Shown: positions 18,006 to 26,861, numbered from the stretch's first letter. The stretch is DNA of 43,082 nucleotides from Thiosulfativibrio sp964601165 (GCA_964601165.1 CAZRMK010000004.1:1-43082), one strand, 5' to 3'. The notes: generated by a model from the sequence alone, not told the origin. A program made the numbers and translations.

Positions 18006-18872
18006 TCAGATTTTAAGCAATATATTATCCAACAAGCGTATTTTGTCTAATCTTGCTGCTGCTAAAATTACTAGGCTTGGTAATTTTGAGTGGTTTTTAT
18101 TTAAATAAAGGGGTAAAAGTGATTTAGAGTCAAGGACTTTAACATAATCAACCGAATCAAACCCAAATGCGATTAATTTATTAATTGCAGACAATTCTAA
18201 AGCTAGTACATCAGCATGCCCTGTGTAAATATCACTGACAACTCCTTGCAAAACTTTTGATAATTTAGGAGCGATTTGCCTTTGTTTAGGCGTTAAATAC
18301 TGATTACGAGAACTGAGAGCCAAACCGTCAACATCTCTTTTAATTTCACCGGCTACAATATCTACTGGCATAGCTAAATCTACAACCATTTTTTCAATTA
18401 CTTTAAGTTGCTGATAGTCCTTTTGACCAAAAATAGCGACATCTGGCTGCACTATATTAAATAATTTTGCCACCACTGTTGTCACTCCATCAAAATGACC
18501 AGAACGGCTTTCTCCTTCTAATATTGTAGTTAATTCACTGGGAACTGTTACCAAGGACTGCTGATTACCGCTAGGATAAATTTCATTTAGGGAAGGGAAA
18601 AACAAAAGATCAACATTTAAAGCCTCTAACTTGGATTTATCTGTTGCAAAGGTTTTAGGATAGCGAGCTAAATCTTCATTGTTACCAAACTGCAACGGGT
18701 TAACAAAAATACTTACGACTACTTTATCTGCCTTTTGTTGGGCTATTTTTATTAAACTTAAATGTCCTTCATGCAAACATCCCATAGTAGGCACAAAAGC
18801 AACTTTATTACCTTGTTTCTTCCAAAATACAATCTGGCTACGCAGTTTTTTTATATTTTCAATCACTAACAT
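18006..18872 (-). CDS. panC: Pantothenate synthetase
   Basis: PanC joins pantoate and beta-alanine using ATP. The 288-aa sequence has the family motifs in order: PTMGCLHEGHLSL (HxGH ATP-binding type), VSIFVNPLQFG, FGQKDYQQLKVI and LALSSRNQYL. It lies 20 bases after panB and is the last gene of the pcnB-folK-panB-panC run, a common gammaproteobacterial order. Its partner substrate comes from PanD at 15822-16208. Confidence 0.95.
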   Translation of the reverse strand: MLVIENIKKLRSQIVFWKKQGNKVAFVPTMGCLHEGHLSLIKIAQQKADKVVVSIFVNPLQFGNNEDLARYPKTFATDKSKLEALNVDLLFFPSLNEIYPSGNQQSLVTVPSELTTILEGESRSGHFDGVTTVVAKLFNIVQPDVAIFGQKDYQQLKVIEKMVVDLAMPVDIVAGEIKRDVDGLALSSRNQYLTPKQRQIAPKLSKVLQGVVSDIYTGHADVLALELSAINKLIAFGFDSVDYVKVLDSKSLLPLYLNKNHSKLPSLVILAAARLDKIRLLDNILLKI

Positions 18873-18892
18873 AAAGGGTATCTCTAAAAAAA

Positions 18893-19681
18893 TTACTCAG
18901 CTAAAACATGTGTTTTTTCTGGAAAAGATTGCGACTTGACGGCTTGAACATAGTCCGCAACCGCCACTTGAATACTAGAGGCATTTAACATAAAGTTTTT
19001 AGAAAATTTAGGAGGTTTTTCCAGCGTTATACCTAACACGTCATGCAAAACTAAAATTTGTCCATCAGTTTGTCTACCCGAACCTATCCCTATCACTGGA
19101 ATATCTAAAGCAAGGGTAATTTTTGCTGCTAAAGACTCAGGAAGGCATTCTACAACTAGCATTTCTGCCCCTGCTTCTTGAAGACTCAAGGCTTCTTCTA
19201 ACAACTTTTCTGCTGCCTTTAAATCCCGTCCCTGCACTGTATAACCTGTTTTTTGCACCGATTGAGGTAATAATCCTAAATGCCCACAAACAGGTATTCC
19301 TAAAGCAGATAAAGCCTTTACTGAGGATAAAACTCGCTCACCCCCTTCTAATTTAACCATATTTGCCTGACCCATTTTCATTAAGGCTGCCGCAGAAGTT
19401 AAAGTTTTATCTAGGCTAGAATCACCCATAAAAGGAATATCCGCAATGCACCAAGCGGACTGATTGCCTCTTTGCACCATTTGAGTGTGATAAACCATCT
19501 CATCTAAAGTTACCGGCAAGGTTGTACTATGACCTTGAACCACCATCCCCAACGAATCACCTACCAAAATAACTTCTACCTTTGCTTGATCTAAGCAATA
19601 TGCAAAAGCGGCATCATAAGCAGTTAGACAAACAATTTTTTGCCCTGCTAACTTCATCTGTTTTAAATTGGATAATTTCAT
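18893..19681 (-). CDS. panB: 3-methyl-2-oxobutanoate hydroxymethyltransferase
   Basis: PanB transfers a hydroxymethyl group from 5,10-methylene-THF to 2-oxoisovalerate, the first committed step to pantothenate. Visible motifs are TAYDAAFAYCLDQA, ILVGDSLGMVVQGH (metal-binding Asp), VKLEGG, VCGHLGLLPQS and VIGIGSG. Its 262-aa length is normal. It sits between folK and panC with spacers of 10 and 20 bases, so it is in one operon. The one-carbon donor links it to glyA elsewhere in the window. Confidence 0.95.
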   Translation of the reverse strand: MKLSNLKQMKLAGQKIVCLTAYDAAFAYCLDQAKVEVILVGDSLGMVVQGHSTTLPVTLDEMVYHTQMVQRGNQSAWCIADIPFMGDSSLDKTLTSAAALMKMGQANMVKLEGGERVLSSVKALSALGIPVCGHLGLLPQSVQKTGYTVQGRDLKAAEKLLEEALSLQEAGAEMLVVECLPESLAAKITLALDIPVIGIGSGRQTDGQILVLHDVLGITLEKPPKFSKNFMLNASSIQVAVADYVQAVKSQSFPEKTHVLAE

Positions 19682-19691
19682 AATTTTAGGG

Positions 19692-20195
19692 CTATGCTTG
19701 AATTAAATAGGTTTCTGGTAACTGAATGATAAGGTCTTTAACTTGTCCTACTGCTGGTATGTAACAGTCAGGCAATATTTCGGCAAGGGGAACTAACACA
19801 AAATCTCGATTAACCATTTCAGGATGAGGGATTTTTAAGCTCTCGCTATCCCATTGCAACTCATCGAACAACAATATATCTAGATCAATTAAACGCTCAC
19901 CCCAATGGCGTATCTTATCCTTTCCTTGTCGTTTTTCGATTGACTGCAAAGCCTTTAAAAATTCTTCAGGAGCATTATTAGTAAAGAAAGTTGCTACCGC
20001 ATTAACAAACTCAGGCTGATCTTGCGGCCCTTGCGGCTTAGATGAATAGTAACTAGAAACCTGATCAAGTTTAGTCTCAGACAACCTACTTACTGCTTCT
20101 AAAGCTGCTAATATTTGTTGTTTAGGGTGATTAAGATTACTGCCTAATCCAACTACTACTTTATGTTTAAGCTCACTCTTCACTAGAGCTGTCAT
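19692..20195 (-). CDS. folK: 2-amino-4-hydroxy-6-hydroxymethyldihydropteridine pyrophosphokinase
   Basis: FolK pyrophosphorylates hydroxymethyldihydropterin in folate synthesis. Motifs are VVGLGSNL near the start, KPQGPQDQPEFVNAVA, the catalytic WGERLIDLDILLFD and IPHPEMVNRDFVLVPLAEI. The ATG at 20195 gives 167 aa, near the family norm of about 160, and overlaps the end of pcnB by 23 bases. The open frame reaches back to 20276, but that part lies fully inside pcnB and has no family counterpart. A GTG at 20183 is another possible start. Confidence 0.92.
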   Translation of the reverse strand: MTALVKSELKHKVVVGLGSNLNHPKQQILAALEAVSRLSETKLDQVSSYYSSKPQGPQDQPEFVNAVATFFTNNAPEEFLKALQSIEKRQGKDKIRHWGERLIDLDILLFDELQWDSESLKIPHPEMVNRDFVLVPLAEILPDCYIPAVGQVKDLIIQLPETYLIQA

Positions 20196-21618
20196 CAGCA
20201 TAACTCTTACGGTAAGGATTTCTATTTTTACGAGGTTTACGACGTTTTTTGCTGGTATTTTTAACTTCATTAGCAAAAGCTACTTGCTCCACTGCATCCA
20301 ACTCTTGGTATTTAGTCCACCAATCAAATAATTCAGCTAGTTCTGTTTCTCCTGCCACAACCCTAATACCTATAAAATCATATGCAGCACGAAATCTTGG
20401 ATGCTCTCTTAATTTATGAGCTTTATTACCAAATCGTTTTGGTAGTCGATATTGTAAGCTCCAAATTTCACGCATTTGCACAGTAAAACGTTTTGGAATC
20501 GCCGTGGCTTTAATTTGAACATTTATCGCATCATTCGCAGACGCATATAAGGCATCCTGATGGGTATAATCTTGCTCTAAATATACCTCTATACCTTGAC
20601 GAACATCTTCCCATAGCATAGCCGCAAATAAAAAAGCAGGGTTGACCCCTTTACCTGTCCGAATACGTTCATCAGTACTTTTAAGAGCTTCTACTACCAG
20701 CATTTTAGGAAAATGTTCTGCTTCTGATTGTAACTGCTTATGAGTTAAAGGGAAAAGATACTGAAACAAATCATAATATTTAAGCTTCTCAAATATCTCA
20801 AGCCCTACCCCACTATGGAAAAGCTTAAGAACTTCTTCAAACATACGGGCATGAGATACATCTTGCAACAGGTGACCCAGTTCAAAAATAGCCGCTTGAG
20901 TTTTTTCTTCAATATTAAAGCCTAGTTTCGCCGCAAACCGAATAGCACGAATCATTCGCACAGGATCTTCACGATAACGCTCTTCTGGATCACCAATCAA
21001 ACGGATTTGCCCGAGCTCAATATCCTCTAAAGCTCCAGTATAATCAATAATAGAAAAATCTTTAATATTGTAATATAGACTATTCACCGTAAAATCACGT
21101 CGCCAAACATCTTCATACATAGTGCCATAAACATTATCTCTAACTAAACGACCAGTATCATCCATCTGCCGAGAAAGTTCTTTACTTTTTTTACGACGAC
21201 CGAAGTTCTGTGAAGGGATTTTTTTACCTTGCCCTTCCCCTCTAAAAGTAGCAACTTCAACAACATTTCGTCCAAAGCCAATATGGGCTAAGCGAAAACG
21301 ACGCCCAATTAAACGACACTGGCGTTGAAACACCTCCTTAATTTCATCTGGAGTTGCACTTGTCACTATATCAAAATCTTTAGGCTCTAAACCCAGTAAC
21401 AAATCACGAACTGCTCCTCCAACTAAATAGCCTTCATATCCTGCCCGCTTTAAACCATAAAGCACATCTAAAGAAGGTTTATCTAATTGTCTGCGGGAGA
21501 TATTGTGCTCACCCCTTAATAAAATAACAGGGTCGTCTGTTTGAGATTCTGAAGCAACATAAGATGCTGATTTTCTTTGAGAAAAATAGGATTGAATTTT
21601 ACGAATAAATTTTTGCAT
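20173..21618 (-). CDS. pcnB: Poly(A) polymerase I
   Basis: PcnB adds 3' A tails to RNA and promotes decay. The 481-aa protein has the class II nucleotidyltransferase signature: YLVGGAVRDLLLG, the metal-binding DFDIVTSATPDEI, RRDFTVNSLYYN and DPVRMIRAIRFAAKLG. The last 30 or so residues are strongly basic (KKRRKPRKNRNPYRK), typical of bacterial poly(A) polymerases and absent from CCA-adding enzymes. It heads the folK-panB-panC run, a widely conserved order. Confidence 0.94.
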   Translation of the reverse strand: MQKFIRKIQSYFSQRKSASYVASESQTDDPVILLRGEHNISRRQLDKPSLDVLYGLKRAGYEGYLVGGAVRDLLLGLEPKDFDIVTSATPDEIKEVFQRQCRLIGRRFRLAHIGFGRNVVEVATFRGEGQGKKIPSQNFGRRKKSKELSRQMDDTGRLVRDNVYGTMYEDVWRRDFTVNSLYYNIKDFSIIDYTGALEDIELGQIRLIGDPEERYREDPVRMIRAIRFAAKLGFNIEEKTQAAIFELGHLLQDVSHARMFEEVLKLFHSGVGLEIFEKLKYYDLFQYLFPLTHKQLQSEAEHFPKMLVVEALKSTDERIRTGKGVNPAFLFAAMLWEDVRQGIEVYLEQDYTHQDALYASANDAINVQIKATAIPKRFTVQMREIWSLQYRLPKRFGNKAHKLREHPRFRAAYDFIGIRVVAGETELAELFDWWTKYQELDAVEQVAFANEVKNTSKKRRKPRKNRNPYRKSYADDSSSEE

Positions 21619-21763
21619 AAAAAATTGTTTGGCGAGTTTCTAAAAAAAACCAGTAAATAAAAAGCTCATTTTAACGGTTTTTAACCATCTTTGCATAAAT
21701 CTATTTCTATTAGGTGGTTTATAAACTGTTAAAATTTAGTTTTCTAACTTAGAAAAAATATTT

Positions 21764-22207
21764 ATGACTCTAGCTTCGCCTTTATATTCTTACTTCCTAG
21801 TCACTTTGCAGTTTAGCTTAATCGGCTTAATTCTGTTAACAGGTGCTTGGTTTGCAAGTGGTATAGGCTTAATCTTGCAAGTTTTCGGTATTTTTCTTGC
21901 CTTATGGGCAGTACAAAGCATGCGATTAGGAAAATTCAATATTATTCCAGACCCTAAAAAAAACACTCCATTAGTTCAATCAGGACCATATCGCTTTATT
22001 CGCCATCCAATGTACGCTGCCATTTTATGTATTATGACCCCTCTAATAATTCTAGAACCTAGCATATTACGATTATTCGCTTATACCGCTTTAATTTTGA
22101 CCCTGCTGTTTAAACTCCACTATGAAGAACGCTTACTTTCTAAAAAATTTACCGAATATTCTCAATACCAGAAACGCAGTCATAAGCTTATTCCCTTCAT
22201 TTTTTAA
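21764..22207 (+). CDS. Isoprenylcysteine carboxyl methyltransferase-like membrane protein
   Basis: This small (147 aa) protein has four or five hydrophobic segments and the ICMT/PEMT (PF04191) signature: LVQSGPYRFIRHPMYAAI followed by a long hydrophobic helix and LHYEERLLSKKFTEYSQYQ. The RHPMY and EERLL blocks bind S-adenosylmethionine in this superfamily. Bacterial members mostly have unknown substrates, often lipids or amines. It lies alone, divergent from pcnB and 70 bases before trpS, perhaps in one transcript with it. Confidence 0.78.
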   Translation: MTLASPLYSYFLVTLQFSLIGLILLTGAWFASGIGLILQVFGIFLALWAVQSMRLGKFNIIPDPKKNTPLVQSGPYRFIRHPMYAAILCIMTPLIILEPSILRLFAYTALILTLLFKLHYEERLLSKKFTEYSQYQKRSHKLIPFIF

Positions 22208-22277
22208 CTTTAATGTCCGCAAAAAATGCGAAAATAAGCTCCCCAAAATGTATTTAAAATTTTAAAGAGAAACATAC

Positions 22278-23282
22278 ATGTCTAAACCGACCCTTTTAAG
22301 CGGCATTCAACCTTCTGGCGACTTAATGCTTGGAAACTATATTGGCTCTATTAAGAATTGGGTGAATCTGCAAGATGACTATAACTGCTTATTTTCATTA
22401 GTTAATATGCACGCCATCACCGTTGAGCAAAACCCTGCCGACCTAGCAAAAAGAAGCTTAGACTTTGTTGCCCTTTATTTAGCCTCTGGCATAAACCCTG
22501 ATAAAAGCACCATCTTTATTCAATCTCAGGTGCCTGAACACGCAGAACTTGCATGGATTTTAAACTGTTCTACCTATATGGGCGAACTGAATCGCATGAC
22601 CCAGTTTAAAGATAAATCAAAAAAACATGAAAAAAATCTTAATGTTGGTTTATACAGCTACCCAGTCCTTATGGCGGCAGATATTTTGTTGTATCAGACA
22701 GAGTTGGTTCCTGTTGGAGCAGACCAAAAACAACACCTTGAACTCACCCGTGATTTAGCTAACCGCTACAACAATCGCTTTAAACGCCCCTTATTTACAG
22801 TGCCAGAACCTTTTATTGCCGACACTACTTCAGGTGGACGTATTATGTCATTACAAGAACCTTTATCTAAAATGTCAAAATCTGACACTAATAAAAACAA
22901 CTTTATTGGGCTATTAGATGACCCTAAAACCATTATTAAAAAATTCAAAAAGGCTACCACTGATTCTGAATCAGAAATTTATTACGACTTAAAAAACAAG
23001 CCTGGAATCTCTAATTTATTAACGATTTATTCAGTGATTAGCGGGCTTCCTATGGCAGAAGTGGAAAAACATTTTGCAGAAAAAATGTATGGGCATTTAA
23101 AAGTGGAATTAGGTGAGCTGGTTGTAGAATACCTTAACCCCATTCAAGCTGAATACCATCGCATTCGAGACCATGAAAATAAATTAAAAGCCATTTTAAA
23201 AACAGGGGCAGAGCAAGCTAGAGAAAAGGCTCAAGCAACCCTAAAAGAAGTGCATAAAGCAATTGGGTTTGTATTACCGTAA
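22278..23282 (+). CDS. trpS: Tryptophanyl-tRNA synthetase
   Basis: TrpS is a class I aminoacyl-tRNA synthetase of 334 aa, the normal bacterial length. The HIGH-type site is in GIQPSGDLMLGNYIGSI and the KMSKS loop in LSKMSKSD. VPVGADQKQHLELTRDLA is also characteristic. An AGAGAAAC stretch before the ATG may serve as the ribosome binding site. It is convergent with the DUF3817 and SulP genes. Confidence 0.96.
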   Translation: MSKPTLLSGIQPSGDLMLGNYIGSIKNWVNLQDDYNCLFSLVNMHAITVEQNPADLAKRSLDFVALYLASGINPDKSTIFIQSQVPEHAELAWILNCSTYMGELNRMTQFKDKSKKHEKNLNVGLYSYPVLMAADILLYQTELVPVGADQKQHLELTRDLANRYNNRFKRPLFTVPEPFIADTTSGGRIMSLQEPLSKMSKSDTNKNNFIGLLDDPKTIIKKFKKATTDSESEIYYDLKNKPGISNLLTIYSVISGLPMAEVEKHFAEKMYGHLKVELGELVVEYLNPIQAEYHRIRDHENKLKAILKTGAEQAREKAQATLKEVHKAIGFVLP

Positions 23283-23298
23283 GACCCGGATCCAAAAT

Positions 23299-23604
23299 CT
23301 AAAGATCTTGCTTAGCCCTTTCAATGGCTATAGGTTTTAATACTTTGGCATCATAAACAAAAGTACCAAACGGCACAAAAGAAGCAAAAAATCCTAAGAA
23401 AGCTTTCACCCCAGATAAATTCCCCATGCCTGCAAAGATAAATAGCGCGGTATTAAACAGCAAAAATAATACTCCATGAATGGGACCAATAACTGAAATG
23501 GCTTCTGGCATACCAAAAATATGTTTTAAGGGCACTGCTATAAATACTAGTAATATTAAAGAGGTACCTTCAAATAAAGCTTTTAATCGCACAACAAACA
23601 GCAT
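23299..23604 (-). CDS. DUF3817 family membrane protein
   Basis: This 101-aa protein has three hydrophobic segments and the DUF3817 pattern (KALFEGTSLILLVFIAVPLKHIFG, with GPIHGVLFLLF and FASFVPFGTFVYD), quoted here only as landmarks of the fold. DUF3817 proteins are small integral membrane proteins of unknown function. It starts 3 bases after the sulP stop codon, so the two are almost certainly co-translated; a helper role for the transporter is a reasonable guess but not shown. Confidence 0.8.
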   Translation of the reverse strand: MLFVVRLKALFEGTSLILLVFIAVPLKHIFGMPEAISVIGPIHGVLFLLFNTALFIFAGMGNLSGVKAFLGFFASFVPFGTFVYDAKVLKPIAIERAKQDL

Positions 23605-23607
23605 AAT

Positions 23608-25194
23608 TTATCCTTTTCCACTAGTAGATACATGATAATGAGGGTCTTCCGACACGTTAACTTCAATTAAATCTTTAGCCCCTGTAAGTAACTTCTGACA
23701 CTCAGGACTTAAATGCACTAAGATTAATTTTTTACCTTCTGCTAAATACTTTTGCGTTAGCTTATCAATAGCTTCAAGCCCTGTATGGTCATAAACCCGA
23801 GAGTGCATAAAATCAATTCTTATACAATCTGGATCATTTTTAACATCAAACTTATCAACAAAATTTTTGGCTGATGCAAAAAATAAAGGCCCATTTACCT
23901 TATAAATTTTGACTATCTTACCATCAATTTCTTGCATAGATACTGATAACATGACCTGTTCTGCATGTTCCCAAGCAAAAACTAAAGCTGCCACAATTAT
24001 TCCCGCCATTACAGCCACGGCTAAATCAAATATTACCGTTAATAAAGTCACTAACACCATAACAAAAGCGTCTGCCTTTGACATCCCTCGCATAATCTTC
24101 CAGCTAGACCAATTAAAAGTGGCTATAACTACAAAGAACATCAAACCCACCAAAGCGCCTATAGGCACCATTTCAATCCAAGAAGAGGCAAGTAGTACAA
24201 TAACCAATAGACCAAGAGCTGCGGTAATACCAGATAACCGCCCTCTACCACCCGATTTAACATTAATCATAGACTGACCAATCAATGCACAGCCACCCAT
24301 GGTACCAAAAGCACCCGCAGTACAGTTGGCTGCCCCTAAAGCAATACATTCTTTGTTTGCCTTGCCACGGGTTTCAGTAATATCATCAATCAGTGTCATG
24401 GTTAATAACGATTCTACAGATCCAATAATTGTTAAGATAACGGCATAAGGTAAAACAATCCATAGAGTTTCTAAGCTCCAGAAGTTAGCTGGTAACGTGG
24501 TTAACCAGCTTAAACCTTGAAAACCTCCCTCTACTCCATCTCCATAAATAAGCGATCCTAGCGTACCAGAAACAGATGCTTTATCACCCACTGTCACAGC
24601 ATTTATATCAAAGAAAATAACCGCTAAAGAAACCAAAACAATTGCTGCCAGAGCAGAAGGAATTACTTTTGTTATCCTCGGTAACAAATAAATAATGGCT
24701 AGCGTTGCAATAATAATAGCAATCATGATATTCAAGCTACTGCCACTTAGCCATTCGCCTTCCGGGGTGGTGAACTGAGTGAATTGAGCAAATAGAATAA
24801 TCAATGCTAAACCATTTACAAAACCTAACATCACCGAAGTGGGAACCATGCGAATAAACCGCCCCCACTTCATGATTCCAATAATGAGTTGAAAAAACCC
24901 CATCATAATAACCGCTAAGAAAAGGTAAGAAGCCCCGTGTTCCATCACTAAATGCATCATCACCACGGCTAAAGAACCAGCCGCTGCCGTAATCATTCCT
25001 GGACGACCGCCAAAAATAGCCGTAATCATGCCAACAATAACCGCTGCATACAATCCAACCAGCGGGTGAACCCCCGCAACAAATGCAAACGCTACCGCTT
25101 CTGGCACCAATGCCAAAGAAACGGTAATTCCTGATAAAGTATCATTTTTATAAACACGCCAGTCAAACTTACCAAGGGGCTGAAAATCGGGCAT
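23608..25194 (-). CDS. SulP family inorganic anion transporter with STAS domain
   Basis: This 528-aa SLC26/SulP transporter has a membrane domain with about 12-14 segments over residues 1-400 (VSLALVPEAVAFAFVAGV and the TMTLIDDITETRG region are typical) and a C-terminal cytoplasmic STAS domain with VYDHTGLEAID. SulP proteins carry sulfate, bicarbonate, dicarboxylates or other anions; bicarbonate is a common substrate in marine bacteria. The substrate cannot be read from the sequence. The DUF3817 gene follows at once. The gene is divergent from a 57-aa membrane protein gene. Confidence 0.88.
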   Translation of the reverse strand: MPDFQPLGKFDWRVYKNDTLSGITVSLALVPEAVAFAFVAGVHPLVGLYAAVIVGMITAIFGGRPGMITAAAGSLAVVMMHLVMEHGASYLFLAVIMMGFFQLIIGIMKWGRFIRMVPTSVMLGFVNGLALIILFAQFTQFTTPEGEWLSGSSLNIMIAIIIATLAIIYLLPRITKVIPSALAAIVLVSLAVIFFDINAVTVGDKASVSGTLGSLIYGDGVEGGFQGLSWLTTLPANFWSLETLWIVLPYAVILTIIGSVESLLTMTLIDDITETRGKANKECIALGAANCTAGAFGTMGGCALIGQSMINVKSGGRGRLSGITAALGLLVIVLLASSWIEMVPIGALVGLMFFVVIATFNWSSWKIMRGMSKADAFVMVLVTLLTVIFDLAVAVMAGIIVAALVFAWEHAEQVMLSVSMQEIDGKIVKIYKVNGPLFFASAKNFVDKFDVKNDPDCIRIDFMHSRVYDHTGLEAIDKLTQKYLAEGKKLILVHLSPECQKLLTGAKDLIEVNVSEDPHYHVSTSGKG

Positions 25195-25283
25195 TTATTT
25201 TTCCTTTAACCTTTAAGATTTATGCAAAACCTAACCAAAATATTGTAAAATCATCATGGGTATTAAAAAAGGATGAATATATT

Positions 25284-25457
25284 ATGTGGATTCACTATAT
25301 GGAAGAAATAGGGATATGGGCATTTGTTTTTTTAATCGTCGCTCACGTTGCTGTATATATGATTTTTAAGATTAAAAGACGTAGATTATTGCGTCTAAAA
25401 AAATCTAAAAAAACAAAAACCTTTAAGGTCCAAAACAAGGTCTCTGCACCGCTTTAA
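25284..25457 (+). CDS. 57-aa single-pass membrane protein, function unknown
   Basis: A small ORF starts at ATG 25284 with a GGAT Shine-Dalgarno sequence 10 bases upstream and encodes 57 residues. Residues 11-29 form one membrane helix (IWAFVFLIVAHVAVYMIF), followed by a strongly basic tail (KIKRRRLLRLKKSKK). That charge distribution puts the tail in the cytoplasm. It lies between divergent sulP and convergent ppnP. I do not recognise the family. The clean helix plus basic tail makes it more likely to be real than chance. Confidence 0.6.
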   Translation: MWIHYMEEIGIWAFVFLIVAHVAVYMIFKIKRRRLLRLKKSKKTKTFKVQNKVSAPL

Positions 25458-25532
25458 GTAAAACCCTAATCGCTGAACAGCTACCGAAGATCTCTACTCA
25501 GGGATTAGGAATAAAAGGTCTCAGACTAAAAT

Positions 25533-25847
25533 CTATCCAATATAACTACAGCAATAATCGGCAAGAGTTTTAACCTTAATGCCAAACTTATCATTTGCAG
25601 GTACTGCAAAACTTTTACCTGCAACAACCGTTTTCCATACAGTTTCGCCAGGCAATAAAACCTCCACTTCTCCTGCTAACATCTCCATAATTTCAGCTTT
25701 TTCTGTGCCAAACTCATATTCACCAGGCATTAAAATACCCAATGTTTTTCTTGAACCATCTGCAAACAAAACCGTACGACTAGTTACCTTGCCGTCATAA
25801 TACACATTAGCTTCACGCATAATGGTTACATTGTTAAATTCAGACAT
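25533..25847 (-). CDS. ppnP: Pyrimidine/purine nucleoside phosphorylase PpnP
   Basis: This 104-aa cupin-fold protein matches the PpnP (YaiE, DUF1255) family, whose E. coli member cleaves several nucleosides with phosphate. Landmarks are NVYYDGKVTSRTV, LGILMPGEYEFGT, the EVEVLLPG turn and FAVPANDKFGIKV. It is slightly longer than E. coli PpnP at the N-terminus. It stands alone, with no nucleoside salvage genes nearby. Confidence 0.87.
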   Translation of the reverse strand: MSEFNNVTIMREANVYYDGKVTSRTVLFADGSRKTLGILMPGEYEFGTEKAEIMEMLAGEVEVLLPGETVWKTVVAGKSFAVPANDKFGIKVKTLADYCCSYIG

Positions 25848-25903
25848 TATTCTTTCCTTGTTAAGGTCTTCCTTAAGGTAATCTACACTCTTAGGTTAGA
25901 GAC

Positions 25904-25929
25904 AAAAAAACCCGCATAAGCGGGCTTTA
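25904..25929 (-). terminator. Intrinsic terminator for the tRNA-Ser gene
   Basis: On the minus strand, CCCGC-TTAT-GCGGG is followed by seven Ts (25904-25910). It begins about 17 bases after the tRNA 3' end. Confidence 0.85.
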
Positions 25930-25940
25930 ATGATAAAATT

Positions 25941-26031
25941 TGGTGATGGACTAGGGATTCGAACCCCAGGAGGGCTACAAACCCTCAACAGTTTTCAAGA
26001 CTGCCGCCTTCAACCACTCAGCCAGTCCACC
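25941..26031 (-). tRNA. tRNA-Ser (anticodon UGA)
   Basis: The minus strand folds as a type II tRNA: acceptor GGTGGAC paired with GTCCATC, D-arm GGCTGAGTGGTTGAAGGC, anticodon loop CTTGAAA (UGA, reads UCA), a long variable arm GAGGGTTTGTAGCCCTC, and T-arm GGGGTTCGAATCCCT. CCA is encoded (25943-25941). The G2-U71 pair and the A at position 73 are less usual, since gammaproteobacterial tRNA-Ser normally has G73. It is the only tRNA found in the window. Confidence 0.95.
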
Positions 26032-26161
26032 TTATTTTGATGTGGCGTATTATAAAGCCCCCTCATATTTTTGCAAGGCGTTTGTGAATTTTTAATAAAA
26101 TTAGCCAATATTTATACACTTTTTCTTAAGCCCTCGCACTTACAACAACAGGAGATTTACC

Positions 26162-26485
26162 TTGTCTAGTAATTTTAATGAAAAATGTTATGCTCTGCTA
26201 AAACAAATACCTAAAGGTCGTGTTTCAACCTATAAGGCTATCGCCGATGCTTTAAACTGTAAGGCTTATCAAGCAGTAGGTAATGCCATGAATACAAACC
26301 CTAACCCCATTATTGTTCCTTGCCACAGAGTGGTAAAAACAAATGGCGATATTGGTGGTTATGCAACAGGTATAGACCATAAGACTGTCTTACTCAACTC
26401 GGAAGGTGTGCAAGTTAAAAACAATAAAGTAGTTAACTTTGAAACTATTTTTTTTGACTTTCCACCCAACCCTACTGTTTTATAA
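26162..26485 (+). CDS. Short MGMT family DNA alkyltransferase-type protein
   Basis: This 107-aa protein covers only the DNA-binding/alkyl-acceptor domain of O6-alkylguanine-DNA alkyltransferase. It has GRVSTYKAIADAL (helix-turn-helix), AVGNAMNTNPNPIIVPCHRVV with the acceptor Cys in PCHRV, and GGYATGIDHKTVLL. Because the Cys is present it could be an active short methyltransferase, not an alkyltransferase-like (ATL) protein in which it is replaced. The TTG start at 26162 is supported by a strong GGAG 7 bases upstream. It lies between the tRNA-Ser gene (divergent) and the decayed patch to the right. Confidence 0.85.
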   Translation: MSSNFNEKCYALLKQIPKGRVSTYKAIADALNCKAYQAVGNAMNTNPNPIIVPCHRVVKTNGDIGGYATGIDHKTVLLNSEGVQVKNNKVVNFETIFFDFPPNPTVL

Positions 26486-26545
26486 ATAACCCTGAACCCG
26501 TTACTTCGATCTTTCGAGGACGCTACCATTTTTTTTAGTCTGAAC

Positions 26546-26568
26546 ATGTTAAGTCAAGACTTGACCCC
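26546..26568. repeat. Left 23-bp inverted repeat of the accessory patch
   Basis: The 23 bases (ATGTTAAGTCAAGACTTGAC plus CCC) occur as an exact reverse complement at 28553-28575, 2,030 bp apart outer edge to outer edge. The core GTCAAGACTTGAC is itself palindromic. The ending CTTGACCCC resembles sequences often found around REP-associated Y1 transposase genes (recalled from knowledge, not searched). Confidence 0.85.
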
Positions 26569-26594
26569 CTTAACACTTACTGGCATTTTGGTAG

Positions 26595-26737
26595 TTCCCC
26601 CCTTTTCTCCCTTTAGCATTGCTGACACTGCAATAGATACCTAAAGGTCTGATGTAAATATCTAGTTGATGTTTACCGGTATCTACACCGATGTTAAATT
26701 TTTTTTGACTTTCTGAGGTGTTTATAATAAGCTGATT
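26595..26737 (-). pseudogene. Remnant of an IS110 family transposase (N-terminus)
   Basis: On the minus strand, a frame after a stop at 26738-26740 reads a segment beginning KKFNIGVDTGKHQLDIYIRP and continuing PLGIYCSVSNAKG. The IGVDTGKHQLD block is the start of the DEDD catalytic domain of IS110-type transposases (the first Asp of DEDD). The rest of the gene is missing; it stops close to the left inverted repeat. It shows that an IS110-like element once inserted here and was later cut down. Confidence 0.65.
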
Positions 26738-26861
26738 CTATCTTGCAAATATGGGTTTAAGACCCAATTGACTATCTGAATTTAATGCTTGGAGTTTTAA
26801 TACTACGTTCTCTCTTGTTAACGGTCTCTCAACAGAGAATCCAAACATGTATCGAACTGCA

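Noticed and set aside
25465..25509. CCTAATC...GATTAGG inverted repeat between the 57-aa ORF and ppnP as another copy of the palindrome family
   Set aside because: Only seven bases pair and the CTGCAAG core is missing, so it is not a clear member.
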